A program made the position numbers and the translations under genes. A model generated the notes under the pieces. The model saw only the letters and a list, made by a program, of their open reading frames with translations, did not search any database and was not told the DNA's origin. Below are positions 16,999 to 25,723 of a DNA stretch of 64,000 nucleotides, piece by piece. The stretch is taken from positions 124,001-188,000 of the forward strand of contig NZ_ATWN01000001.1 in the NCBI RefSeq assembly GCF_000421265.1, written 5' to 3'. Position 1 is the stretch's first letter, and the number at the start of each line of letters is the position of its first letter. This DNA is from Thalassospira lucentensis MCCC 1A00383 = DSM 14000 (lineage in GTDB: Bacteria > Pseudomonadota > Alphaproteobacteria > Rhodospirillales > Thalassospiraceae).

Positions 16999-18003
16999 AT
17001 GTTTTTTAACGCCCGCATCAAACCGATCCTGCCCGGACTTATGCTGACCCTGCTGGTTGCCTTTGTGGCCAAGTTGGCAGAGCATGCCGAGCATGTCTTT
17101 ATGGGGCGTGGCTGGGTGGAAAGTCTGGTCTTCGCCATTTTGATCGGGGTGGTGGTGCGGTCGATCTTTGGCTTGGCACCCGTGTTTTGTGCTGGGGTAC
17201 AGTTTTGCGCCAAGACCGTGCTTGAGGTCGCGATCGTTTTGCTTGGTGCGTCCATAAGCGCACAGGCCATTGGCAATGCGGGCGGGGGATTGATTGCGGC
17301 GATCATTGCAACGGTTTGCATTAGCCTGTTTGTCAGTTTCCACATTGGCCGTGCACTTGGCCTGTCAAAGCAACTGTCGATGCTGGTGGCGTGCGGCAAT
17401 TCGATTTGTGGTAACTCGGCAATTGCCGCAACCGCCCCGGTGATTTCGGCAAAGTCTGATGATGTTGCCGCGTCGATTGCCTTTACCGCCGTGCTCGGTG
17501 TGCTGTTTGTCTTTGCCTTGCCGTTGGTTCATGTCGCGCTTGGCTTGTCGCCAGCACAATACGGCATCTTTTCCGGGCTTACGGTCTATGCCGTGCCGCA
17601 GGTTCTGGCCGCAACCGCACCGGCGGGTGCGCTTGCAGTACAGGTTGGCACATTGGTCAAACTGATCCGGGTTTTGATGCTGGGGCCGGTGATTTTTACC
17701 TTGGCGTTGATCGGCGGACGGGCGCGCGAAACCAAGCTTCCCATCGCGCAGGTTGTGCCGTGGTTCATCATTGGCTTTATCGTGATGATGGCGTTTCGTT
17801 CGTTCGGGATATTGCCCGACATTGCATTGGCACCCATGCGCACGGCGTCTTCTTTCTTGACGATCCTTGCCATGGCGGCATTGGGTTTAAGTGTCGACAT
17901 CAGAAGCGTGATGCATGTTGGTGGTCGGGTCATTGCCACAGCCATTCTGTCCTTGCTGGTGTTGTGTACGCTTGGCTTGCTGGTGTTAACAATCCTGACC
18001 TGA
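16999..18003 (+). CDS. YeiH-family putative sulfate/anion exporter (UPF0324)
   Basis: 334 aa and very hydrophobic, about 10 membrane helices. Family features include the LxxLVAFVAKLAE start, the paired glycine/alanine-rich helices with CGNSICGNSAIAATAPVI, and the AVPQVLAATAP segment. These proteins are annotated as putative sulfate exporters (SuyZ-like in taurine/sulfolactate degraders). No sulfonate-degrading genes are adjacent, so the substrate is uncertain. Divergent from the LysR gene and closed by a strong terminator. Confidence 0.9.
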   Translation: MFFNARIKPILPGLMLTLLVAFVAKLAEHAEHVFMGRGWVESLVFAILIGVVVRSIFGLAPVFCAGVQFCAKTVLEVAIVLLGASISAQAIGNAGGGLIAAIIATVCISLFVSFHIGRALGLSKQLSMLVACGNSICGNSAIAATAPVISAKSDDVAASIAFTAVLGVLFVFALPLVHVALGLSPAQYGIFSGLTVYAVPQVLAATAPAGALAVQVGTLVKLIRVLMLGPVIFTLALIGGRARETKLPIAQVVPWFIIGFIVMMAFRSFGILPDIALAPMRTASSFLTILAMAALGLSVDIRSVMHVGGRVIATAILSLLVLCTLGLLVLTILT

Positions 18004-18009
18004 TAGCAA

Positions 18010-18046
18010 AAAGGGCCGACGCCGTTTAAACCGGCGTCGGCCCTTT
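18010..18046 (+). terminator. Intrinsic terminator after yeiH-like gene
   Basis: AAAGGGCCGACGCCG and CGGCGTCGGCCCTTT form a perfect 15-bp stem with a 7-nt TTTAAAC-type loop. It lies 6 nt past the stop. Confidence 0.85.
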
Positions 18047-18077
18047 GCTTGTTCATGTCGCAGCTACACCTGCCAGA

Positions 18078-18776
18078 TTATTGCATGTAGGTGTTGCTGT
18101 CGTTCATGACGATGATCGAAGATGCAACAAGCTCGCGTTCTGTGAACAACCCAGCGGCGTCCATTTCCCCGGCGACCGAAATACGGTCCCCGGTTTGGAT
18201 TTTCTGATGGGCCTGACCATCCGCACTATTTTCCGGTACTTCGCTGGAATCAACAGTGATGGTTGTGTGGCCCGTGGAAAGGGCTATTTCGTCTTCACGA
18301 ACTTCTGTCACTTCGCCCGTAAGCGTCACCCACTCTTCACCAGTTGCAAGGCCGTTGCTGTTGACAAAGCCAGTACGGTCTTCGCCGTTGGTGTAATAGG
18401 CACCGCGCTCAGGCAGGAAGATTGACGTGGCAACGACTTGTTTGTCGGTGAAAAATCCTTCGGAAACCTCACCGTTTACCCGGACCTGATCTCCTTTCCG
18501 GACAAAGCCCTCGTCGAACCAGTCATAATCAGACATGTCGACAGCAATTTCGCCGTCGCCATAATTCATCGTGAACTGGTCACCGGTAATTTCTTTTACG
18601 GTGCCCGAAAGATGAACAGATTCCGACTCATTAAGAGTGGCGCTATTTTGCTGCATCGACTGTTGGGTTTCATCAGGGACCTGAGGATTATCTTTCTGCT
18701 GGCCTGCGGCCAAAGCGGGCGTTGCACCCAGCGTAAGTGCAGAAAGGGCGGTCAAAGTAATCATTGAGCGGCGCAT
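18078..18776 (-). CDS. Secreted protein with two OB-fold-like repeats
   Basis: 232 aa from the ATG at 18776, which has AAGGAG nine bases upstream; the frame runs much further upstream but with no better start. A signal peptide (MRRSMITLTALSALTLGATPALA) points to the periplasm. The mature part has two similar units, about residues 58-125 and 150-225, each with V.LxGTVxEIxxD.xxxxxGxxxIxVD followed by GDxxxVxGEv...G.F...E.VATSI. This resembles DUF5666 or BOF-type OB-fold proteins that bind small ligands or cations. I cannot name a function. It stands alone between the yeiH terminator and the DUF779 unit. Confidence 0.75.
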   Translation of the reverse strand: MRRSMITLTALSALTLGATPALAAGQQKDNPQVPDETQQSMQQNSATLNESESVHLSGTVKEITGDQFTMNYGDGEIAVDMSDYDWFDEGFVRKGDQVRVNGEVSEGFFTDKQVVATSIFLPERGAYYTNGEDRTGFVNSNGLATGEEWVTLTGEVTEVREDEIALSTGHTTITVDSSEVPENSADGQAHQKIQTGDRISVAGEMDAAGLFTERELVASSIIVMNDSNTYMQ

Positions 18777-19109
18777 GATAAATGCTCCTTTTCTCATGTT
18801 GGAATTCATATCCGGGCGCTTGGCGTCCCGGGGTCGATTTCCAATTGCAGAACACTTGCCGCCGCCTGTTTGTTCCAAATTTTTTATACCTTGCAGGGGG
18901 CATAAAAAGCAGGCGGCATAAAAAAAGCCCGCTGCCCTGGTGGGGACAGCGAGCAAGGAGGAAGATGCCACGGAAACATGAAGAGGCATCTTCTGGCATT
19001 GGTTGGATATGTCATCGGGGTAGCGATAACGTCCGCGCAATGCCGTGGGTAGGGAGAATATCCATCGTCGCAGTGTGATGTTGGCCATCTGGCGGTTCAT
19101 CAAACCGGT
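18777..19109. other. Intergenic region with a minus-strand terminator
   Basis: No gene is visible. It holds the Shine-Dalgarno of the secreted protein and a hairpin with T-run at 18920-18950 on the minus strand that should end the aldehyde dehydrogenase-DUF779 transcript. The remainder should carry the promoter of the 18776 gene, but I see no clear -35/-10 pair. Confidence 0.5.
18920..18950 (-). terminator. Terminator of the aldehyde dehydrogenase-DUF779 unit
   Basis: Read on the minus strand, GCTGTCCCC-ACCAGGGCAGC forms a stem and is followed by GGGC and seven T residues. It lies about 160 nt past the DUF779 stop. Confidence 0.6.
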
Positions 19110-19511
19110 TTAGCTGTCGATTGGTTCCTTTTCCTCGGCGGCTTTCAACGCCTGCCATTCCGCGTCGCTAAACACCCGCGACCGGGTTAAAAAGCGTTTG
19201 CCTTCCGGCCCTTCGAGCGAAAACATGCCGCCGCGTCCATCAACAACGTCAATGATCAGTTGTGTGTGCCGCCAATATTCGAACTGTGCGCGGCCCATGT
19301 AAAACGGGCTGCCGTCAATTTCGCCCAGAAGCACGTCCTGATCACCGGTTTTGAACTCACCATCGGGAAAGCACATCGGTGCACTGCCATCACAACACCC
19401 GCCCGACTGATGAAACATCAGTGGACCATGAATGGATTTAAGTTTGCCGATCAGCTCAATGGCCGCATCGGTTGCGGTGACCCTGTCAGGTATTTTGTCT
19501 GATCTTGTCAT
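19110..19511 (-). CDS. DUF779-family protein
   Basis: 133 aa from the ATG at 19511 (GAGG five bases upstream; a GTG at 19517 has no Shine-Dalgarno). It contains the family's cysteine motif HQSGGCCDGSAPMCF and a WRHTQLIIDVVDGRGGMFSLE segment. Genes of this family are usually found directly after aldehyde dehydrogenases of the AcoD/ExaC type, as here; they may help maturation or redox protection, but no biochemical role is established to my knowledge. Co-transcribed with the dehydrogenase (gap about 77 nt). Confidence 0.9.
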   Translation of the reverse strand: MTRSDKIPDRVTATDAAIELIGKLKSIHGPLMFHQSGGCCDGSAPMCFPDGEFKTGDQDVLLGEIDGSPFYMGRAQFEYWRHTQLIIDVVDGRGGMFSLEGPEGKRFLTRSRVFSDAEWQALKAAEEKEPIDS

Positions 19512-19588
19512 CTTCACCTCTGTCTTTCGGAAAGGTGACCGGACGCGGAATGGTGGTTCCGCGTCCGGCTGGGAATAAACCCCTTAGA

Positions 19589-21109
19589 TCAGAAGAAGCC
19601 CATCGGTTTGGGATCGTAAGACACCAGAAGGTTCTTGGTCTGCTGATAGTGGTTCAGCATCATCTTGTGGTTTTCACGCCCGATGCCCGACTGTTTGTAC
19701 CCGCCAAAGGCCGCATGGGCCGGATAGAGGTGGTAACAGTTGGTCCAGACACGCCCGGCCTTGATATTGCGGCCAAACCGATAGGCACGCGTGCCATCAC
19801 GGGTCCACACACCAGCCCCCAGGCCATAAAGCGTATCATTGGCCAGATGAAGGGCCTCGGCGTCATCCTTAAAGGTGGCGACCGATACCACCGGGCCAAA
19901 GATTTCCTCTTGGAAAATCCGCATGCGGTTATGGCCCTTAAAGATCGTCGGCTGGATATAGAACCCATCCGACAAATCCCCACCAAGATCGGCCTTGTCA
20001 CCGCCGCACAAAACCTCGGCACCTTCTTGTTTGCCGATATCAAGGTAGGATACGATTTTTTCCATCTGTTCGTTTGATGCCTGCGCACCCATCATGGTGT
20101 CGGTATCAAGTGGGTTGCCCTGTTTGATGTTGGCAACGCGCGACAGGACCGTATCCATGAACTTGTCATAGATGTTTTCCTGAATAAGGGCGCGCGACGG
20201 GCAGGTACAGACTTCGCCCTGATTAAGCGCAAACATCGTAAGGCCCTCGGCGGCTTTCTGACGAAAATCATCGTCAGCTGCCATGATGTCATCAAAGAAG
20301 ACGTTGGGTGATTTACCACCCAGTTCCAATGTCACCGGAATGATGTTTTCCGATGCATACTGCATGATCAGGCGCCCGGTGGTGGTTTCACCGGTAAAGG
20401 CGACCTTGGCAACCCGGTTGCTTTGCGCCAATGGCTTGCCTGCTTCAACGCCAAAGCCCTGCACGACGTTGAGCACACCTGCGGGCAACAAATCACCCAC
20501 CAGTTCCAGTAACACACAGATCGATGCCGGGGTCTGTTCTGCGGGTTTCAGGACAACGCAGTTACCCGCCGCCAGGGCAGGGGCTAGTTTCCAGACTGCC
20601 ATCAGGATCGGGAAGTTCCATGGAATGATTTGCCCGACAACGCCAAGTGGTTCGTGGAAGTGATAGGCAACCGTGTTGTCGTCAATCTCGCCAAGCGATC
20701 CTTCCTGTGCGCGGATGGCACCGGCAAAATAGCGGAAATGATCAATCGCCAGCGGGATATCAGCCGCCATCGTTTCACGCACCGCCTTGCCATTGTCCCA
20801 TGTTTCGGCAACCGCCAGCATTTCAAGGTTCTGTTCCATGCGGTCGGCGATTTTATTGAGGATATTGGCCCGTTCCGTTACCGATGTTTTGCCCCATGCT
20901 TCGGCCGCGGCGTGACCGGCATCAAGCGCCTTTTCGATGTCCTCGCTTGAGGACCGGGCGATTTCGCAAAATACCTTGCCATTCACGGGCGAGACATTTT
21001 CGAAATACTGGCCTTTGGTCGGCGCGATCCATTCACCGCCAATATAGTTTTCATAGCGCGATTTGAAGCTGATGACGCTACCGGCATCATTTGGATTTTT
21101 ATAGATCAT
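19589..21109 (-). CDS. NAD-dependent aldehyde dehydrogenase (AcoD/ExaC type)
   Basis: 506 aa from the ATG at 21109, with GGAGG seven bases upstream. It is an ALDH superfamily member: [23 protein letters not shown] with the catalytic Asn, [16 protein letters not shown] with the general-base Glu, and [14 protein letters not shown], in which the first Cys should be the nucleophile; EEIFGPV is near the C-terminus. It probably oxidises acetaldehyde or related short aldehydes to acids. The divergent gene is an AcoR-like sigma54 activator, and a sigma54 promoter (21175-21189) and activator sites lie between them, so expression should be switched on by an aldehyde, alcohol or acetoin signal. Confidence 0.93.
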   Translation of the reverse strand: MIYKNPNDAGSVISFKSRYENYIGGEWIAPTKGQYFENVSPVNGKVFCEIARSSSEDIEKALDAGHAAAEAWGKTSVTERANILNKIADRMEQNLEMLAVAETWDNGKAVRETMAADIPLAIDHFRYFAGAIRAQEGSLGEIDDNTVAYHFHEPLGVVGQIIPWNFPILMAVWKLAPALAAGNCVVLKPAEQTPASICVLLELVGDLLPAGVLNVVQGFGVEAGKPLAQSNRVAKVAFTGETTTGRLIMQYASENIIPVTLELGGKSPNVFFDDIMAADDDFRQKAAEGLTMFALNQGEVCTCPSRALIQENIYDKFMDTVLSRVANIKQGNPLDTDTMMGAQASNEQMEKIVSYLDIGKQEGAEVLCGGDKADLGGDLSDGFYIQPTIFKGHNRMRIFQEEIFGPVVSVATFKDDAEALHLANDTLYGLGAGVWTRDGTRAYRFGRNIKAGRVWTNCYHLYPAHAAFGGYKQSGIGRENHKMMLNHYQQTKNLLVSYDPKPMGFF

Positions 21110-21174
21110 TTTGGTTCCTCCGAGATCCACAGGCGATTTTTTCGCCCGTTTTTAATTGTGACCCCACCAGTCCC

Positions 21175-21189
21175 GCAAAGGTCGTGCCA
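21175..21189 (-). promoter_or_regulatory. Sigma54 (-24/-12) promoter of the aldehyde dehydrogenase
   Basis: On the minus strand, TGGCACGACCTTTGC: GG and GC are exactly 10 nt apart, as required for RpoN promoters, and the match to TGGCAC-N5-TTGC is nearly perfect. It leaves a leader of about 50 nt before the ATG at 21109. Confidence 0.8.
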
Positions 21190-21299
21190 TTTGGGCGCCA
21201 GGCGGGGGATCAGACAAAAAACGACGCTTTTTCAGGTGGATGGGGAACGTCTTAAACGGTGGAGAGTGCTTAGGATGTGCCCGTTTTCTTGGCGCAGGT

Positions 21300-21326
21300 G
21301 GAACAAATTGTTCCGTTTATGGAACA
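21300..21326. promoter_or_regulatory. Activator binding sites for the sigma54 regulator
   Basis: Three alternating half-sites, GGAACA-AAT-TGTTCC-GTTTAT-GGAACA. The first two form the perfect dyad GGAACAAATTGTTCC. They lie about 115-140 nt upstream of the -24/-12 promoter, a normal distance for an enhancer-binding protein, and directly before the regulator gene. Confidence 0.65.
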
Positions 21327-21471
21327 GGTGTCATTGTGCGGTGGATTGGGTTTGAAACGGGTTGGCGTGACAGGGGGCTGATGTGGTAATATCTGGCCTG
21401 TGATCGGATGCGGCATAAGCCGCGCGCCGGAAATTCCGGGTCAAAACGCCGACGCAAGGGAGATAGCGTCT

Positions 21472-23415
21472 ATGTCAGGAAATTTTTCCGGCGGACGGAT
21501 TGAAGCCGCCTTGCAGCTAAGCGGTGCGGCGCAAAATCGGGCAGTCCTTGAAAGCTGGCAGCGGTGTGAACAACGCTTTGGTCTGGCCCACGATACATTG
21601 CGCCGTCCCGAAGTCATGCCCGAAAGCCAGACCCGGCAATTGCGTGACCGCAACGGGCGACTGTATCACCACGCCCATGATCTTGTTCGAACCCTGTATC
21701 GCAAGATTGATGCATCGGGCTATGCGGTGTTTCTGACCGACAATAAGGGTGTCATCCTTGACAGTGTGGCGGCCCATTCGTTGCTGCCAGCCTTTCGCAC
21801 CAACGGCCTTTTGCCCGGTGCCGTCTGGAGCGAGGAACGCGAAGGCACCAACGGTATTGGCACCTGCATTGTCGAAGGCCGTGCGATCACCATCCACAAG
21901 GATGAACATTTCCTCTCCCAGCATTCTGCCCTGACCTGTACCGCCGCCCCGGTGTTTAGCCCCGATGGTGAAGTCTGTTCGGTTTTGGATGTTTCGGCTG
22001 TGCGCGATGATATCAAGCGCACCGATTGCCTGCGGGTGCGCGGCATGATTGCCGATTATGCCGAGGCCCTTGAACGTATCCTGTTTTTTGATGAGCGGGC
22101 AGGTGACATTATTTTGCACCTTCACCCTGAATCGCAGCATGTCGGATCAACCCGCGATGCGATGATTTCCATCGCGCCGGACGGCACGATCAGTGGGGCG
22201 ACATCCATGGCGCGCCGTATCTTGCGCGCCGCCAGCAGTTCCAGCGATATTCGCGATGTCTTTGAAATGGATGTCGACAGTTTGCTGGCAAAGTTCGCCA
22301 ATCAAAGTGCCGGCCGCAAACATCTTCATGCTGATATTGGGCGTGATCAGGCCGATCCTGCGATGGCGGTCAACATTGCCGGGGGCGGGGTGCTGTTTGG
22401 CAGTATCACCTTGCCCGAAAAACTGCGCCGTCAATTCGTCGGGCGGGCAACATCAATGCCCATGCCCGTCAAACCAGTGCGCGCACCCAAGCCCGAAACT
22501 GAAATGCCCGATCATGATCCGGCCTTGCGTCGTATCTTTGATATCGGATCGCGACTGCATGCGCGTGATATCAACATCCTTATGTCGGGGGAAACCGGCA
22601 GCGGCAAAGAATATCTTGCCCGTCACATCCATGATGCGGCGGTAGGCAAATCACGCAATTTCGTGGCGATCAACTGTGCGGCCCTGCCAGAAGGATTGAT
22701 TGAAAACGAACTGTTTGGTCATGCCGGTGGGGCCTTTACCGGGGCGGCGCGCGACGGCTTTGGCGGGCGCATCCGCGAAGCCAATGGCGGCACGCTTTTT
22801 CTTGATGAAATTGGCGATATGCCGCTGGCAGCTCAGGGGCGGTTGTTGCGGGTTCTGGAAAACCGCACGATTGAGCCGCTCGGCAGCACAAAATCAGTCC
22901 CGGTCAATTTCCGCCTGATGTGCGCCAGTAATGTTGATTTGACCAAGGCGGTGGCGAACGGCACGTTCCGCGAAGATTTGCTCTATCGGATCAAGGGCGC
23001 ACGCCTTGCGGTCCCGGCTTTGCGCGAACGCAGCGATCTTGCCGATTTGATCACCCGGTTGCTCGGTGGCATGGCCGCCAACGTCGCTTGTGATGATGAA
23101 GTTCTTGCCATGCTGATCGCGCATCGCTGGCCGGGCAATGTGCGCGAGTTGCTCAATGTGTTGCAATATGCCTGCGTCTTTGCCGAAAACGGCGTGATCC
23201 GCCGCGATCATCTGCCCGATGATTTCAAAGTCATGGCGTCAGAGGCCGATGCCAAGATGTCGCCAATGCAAACCATGAAACACGCCGAAGAGGTGGCCTT
23301 ACGTCAATTGCTTGATGACCAGAAATGGCACATCAGCAACACCGCCAAATCCTTGGGGATTGGCCGCAATACCCTCTATCGTCGCATGGCGCGATTGGGC
23401 ATCGAAAAGGCCTGA
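21472..23415 (+). CDS. Sigma54-dependent AcoR-like transcriptional activator
   Basis: 647 aa from the ATG at 21472 (AAGGGAG upstream; earlier in-frame starts lack one). Order of domains: N-terminal GAF-type sensor (about residues 50-200, with SVWSEEREGTNGIGT-like motif), a middle region, AAA+ domain (about 330-560) with Walker A GETGSGKE, the sigma54 contact motif GAFTGA, Walker B GGTLFLDEIGDMP and the arginine-finger region, then a C-terminal Fis-type helix-turn-helix (ISNTAKSLGIGRNTLYRRM). It should bind the TGTTCC/GGAACA sites between it and the dehydrogenase and activate that gene with RpoN in response to a small ligand. Confidence 0.93.
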   Translation: MSGNFSGGRIEAALQLSGAAQNRAVLESWQRCEQRFGLAHDTLRRPEVMPESQTRQLRDRNGRLYHHAHDLVRTLYRKIDASGYAVFLTDNKGVILDSVAAHSLLPAFRTNGLLPGAVWSEEREGTNGIGTCIVEGRAITIHKDEHFLSQHSALTCTAAPVFSPDGEVCSVLDVSAVRDDIKRTDCLRVRGMIADYAEALERILFFDERAGDIILHLHPESQHVGSTRDAMISIAPDGTISGATSMARRILRAASSSSDIRDVFEMDVDSLLAKFANQSAGRKHLHADIGRDQADPAMAVNIAGGGVLFGSITLPEKLRRQFVGRATSMPMPVKPVRAPKPETEMPDHDPALRRIFDIGSRLHARDINILMSGETGSGKEYLARHIHDAAVGKSRNFVAINCAALPEGLIENELFGHAGGAFTGAARDGFGGRIREANGGTLFLDEIGDMPLAAQGRLLRVLENRTIEPLGSTKSVPVNFRLMCASNVDLTKAVANGTFREDLLYRIKGARLAVPALRERSDLADLITRLLGGMAANVACDDEVLAMLIAHRWPGNVRELLNVLQYACVFAENGVIRRDHLPDDFKVMASEADAKMSPMQTMKHAEEVALRQLLDDQKWHISNTAKSLGIGRNTLYRRMARLGIEKA

Positions 23416-23549
23416 TTCTTCTTTGATGGTTGCTGGAGTGTATCGGGGGAAACCGTTTTCTGGGTTCAAGTCGTTCTTTACAGAAGGTTTTCATTGTAGA
23501 ATGCACCGTTATTGTTTTAAGTAACGGCAGGGTTTTACAGGATTATTTT

Positions 23550-25484
23550 ATGTGTGGAATTGCCGGTTTATGGCTATCTGGGCAAGGTGACGCCAGCCGA
23601 TTGCACGATACTGTTTCGCGCATGAATGCCGCGTTGCATCACCGCGGACCTGATGGCGGTGATGTCTGGTGTGACACGGAAAACGGGCTGGCCCTTGGTC
23701 AGCGCCGCTTGGCAATTATTGATCTTTCCGATGCCGGTAAACAGCCAATGCATTCGGCCAATGGCCGCTATGTCATGGTCTATAACGGCGAGATTTATAA
23801 TACCGAAGAACTGCGCCAGAAACTTGCCAGTGCAAATATCGCATGGCGCGGCCATTCTGACACCGAAGTCATTGTTGAATGCATTGCCCATTGGGGCGTG
23901 CGTGAAACGGTCAAACGTCTGATTGGCATGTTTGCCATCGCCCTTTGGGATCGGAACGCCCAAAAACTGACCCTGGTGCGCGACCGTTTGGGGATCAAAC
24001 CGCTTTATTGGTCGCGCTATGACGGCAATATCGGCTTTGCGTCCGAGGTCAAAGGGTTGCTTGCGGGCAATGCAATTTCGCGTGAGGTCAATCATTCCGG
24101 GCTGGAGGCCTATTTACGGTTTGGCTATGTCCCGTCCGGCCATTCGATCTATGCCCACGCCAAGATGCTCAAACCCGGTCACATTCTTGAAATTACCGGG
24201 CATGATCAGGCATCCGAGTTTGCCTATTGGTCGGTCGAGGATGCCGTGCTTAATGGTCAAACCCACGCCTGGAGTGGGGACGATCAAAGTGCGATTGACG
24301 CCCTTGAAGATTTGCTGCGCGATGCGGTTTCGCGCCGCATGGTGGCCGATGTGCCACTCGGCGCGTTTTTATCGGGCGGCATTGACTCATCGACCATCGT
24401 CGCCCTGATGCAATCAGTCTCAGACCGGCCGGTCAAAACATTTTCGGTCGGGTTCGAAGACGCGGCCTTTAACGAGGCGGCCTTTGCCGGTGAAGTGGCG
24501 CGTCACCTTAAGACCGACCATACCGAACTTTATGTCACCCCGCAGGACGCACTTGATCTGGTGCCAAAGCTGTCGGAAACCTATGACGAGCCATTTTTTG
24601 ACAGCTCCGCCATCCCGACCTATCTGATTTCCGCCCTGACCCGTAAGGAAGTCACCGTGGCCCTGTCGGGCGATGGCGGCGATGAGACATTTGGCGGCTA
24701 TACCCGCTATCTTTGGGCCCGCCAGCTCAGCAAGGCCGCAGGCAGCATTCCGTTTGGCGCCTCGATGGTCGCCCGTATGCTAACCATGTTATCGCCCGAA
24801 CAATGGGATAATCTGGTCGGGCTGGTGCCGGGTGGGGTTGCGACCAGTGCGATTGGCGATAAAATCCACAAGGCTGCGCCGCTTCTGGCGATCAAGGACG
24901 ATCTGGATCGCTATCACGCGCTGTTATCCTTGTTTGATACCGACAAATTGCTGGGCCGTCGCGAGGGCCGCAAGAAAATCCGCGTGCCGGGCGAAAAGTT
25001 CTGTCGCAACCGCAATCTTGATTACGTGTCCTCGATGCAGGTCATGGATACGATGATGTATATGGTCGATGATGTGCTGACCAAGGTCGACCGCGCATCG
25101 ATGGCCAATTCGCTTGAGGTTCGCGTGCCGTTCATCGATCACCGGGTGATCGAATTTGGCTGGCGATTGCCGGCACATTTAAAACTGAACGGGTCGGTCG
25201 GCAAATATGCCGTGCGTCAGATTTTGTATAAATACGTCCCGCGTGAATTGATCGACCGGCCCAAAACCGGGTTTGGGGTGCCGCTGGCACAATGGCTGCG
25301 CGGCCCCTTACGTGAATGGATGGGCGACCATCTGGGTAATGATGCGCTCTACACGGATCTTGGGCTGGATCGCCGCTATATCGACCGCCTGCATCAGGAA
25401 CATATGTCAGGTCGTCGCAACTGGGGGCATCAGCTTTGGACCATTGCCATGTTGTCTGACTGGCAGCAACGCTGGCTGACATAA
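23550..25484 (+). CDS. asnB: Glutamine-hydrolysing asparagine synthetase
   Basis: 644 aa. I place the start at the ATG at 23550 because it puts Cys2 (MCGIAG) as the N-terminal nucleophile of the class II glutaminase; the frame runs 40 codons further upstream without support. The glutaminase half has HHRGPDGG and VYNGEIYN. The synthetase half has the PP-loop LSGGIDSSTIVAL, LSGDGGDETFGGY, and the VRVPFID and KTGFGVPL motifs. It makes Asn from Asp, Gln and ATP. It is longer than E. coli AsnB, closer to AsnO/exopolysaccharide-linked amidotransferases, so a role in modifying a surface molecule is possible. It stands alone and is followed by a terminator. Confidence 0.93.
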   Translation: MCGIAGLWLSGQGDASRLHDTVSRMNAALHHRGPDGGDVWCDTENGLALGQRRLAIIDLSDAGKQPMHSANGRYVMVYNGEIYNTEELRQKLASANIAWRGHSDTEVIVECIAHWGVRETVKRLIGMFAIALWDRNAQKLTLVRDRLGIKPLYWSRYDGNIGFASEVKGLLAGNAISREVNHSGLEAYLRFGYVPSGHSIYAHAKMLKPGHILEITGHDQASEFAYWSVEDAVLNGQTHAWSGDDQSAIDALEDLLRDAVSRRMVADVPLGAFLSGGIDSSTIVALMQSVSDRPVKTFSVGFEDAAFNEAAFAGEVARHLKTDHTELYVTPQDALDLVPKLSETYDEPFFDSSAIPTYLISALTRKEVTVALSGDGGDETFGGYTRYLWARQLSKAAGSIPFGASMVARMLTMLSPEQWDNLVGLVPGGVATSAIGDKIHKAAPLLAIKDDLDRYHALLSLFDTDKLLGRREGRKKIRVPGEKFCRNRNLDYVSSMQVMDTMMYMVDDVLTKVDRASMANSLEVRVPFIDHRVIEFGWRLPAHLKLNGSVGKYAVRQILYKYVPRELIDRPKTGFGVPLAQWLRGPLREWMGDHLGNDALYTDLGLDRRYIDRLHQEHMSGRRNWGHQLWTIAMLSDWQQRWLT

Positions 25485-25518
25485 CCATCTGATACCCGTC
25501 CATTTCTGTTGTGCGTTT

Positions 25519-25545
25519 AAACCCGTCTGCCTGTCAGGCGGGTTT
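25519..25545 (+). terminator. Intrinsic terminator after asnB
   Basis: AAACCCGTCTG pairs with CAGGCGGGTTT (one G-U), followed by T-rich sequence (TTTGCATTTTTT). Confidence 0.75.
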
Positions 25546-25649
25546 TGCATTTTTTCATTCGCGAAATTTACCAAAACAGGCCGATTTTTGACGCTATACG
25601 ATATGTGTGTCCTCATAGGTTCCGTTCTCTCAATCGCAAAAATGTCATA

Positions 25650-25676
25650 ATTCGAAACTTGTAAATTTTCGAAAAT
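25650..25676. promoter_or_regulatory. TTCGAAA repeats and palindrome upstream of glpD
   Basis: The perfect 12-bp palindrome ATTTTCGAAAAT (25665-25676) is preceded by a second TTCGAAA at 25651, 18 nt away. The TTCG half-site resembles operators of DeoR-type GlpR repressors, which is a sensible regulator for glpD; no glpR is in the window. Confidence 0.5.
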
Positions 25677-25723
25677 GAACTATTCATGGCGATACCAACC
25701 CATCAAACGCAGAGAGAACCGCA

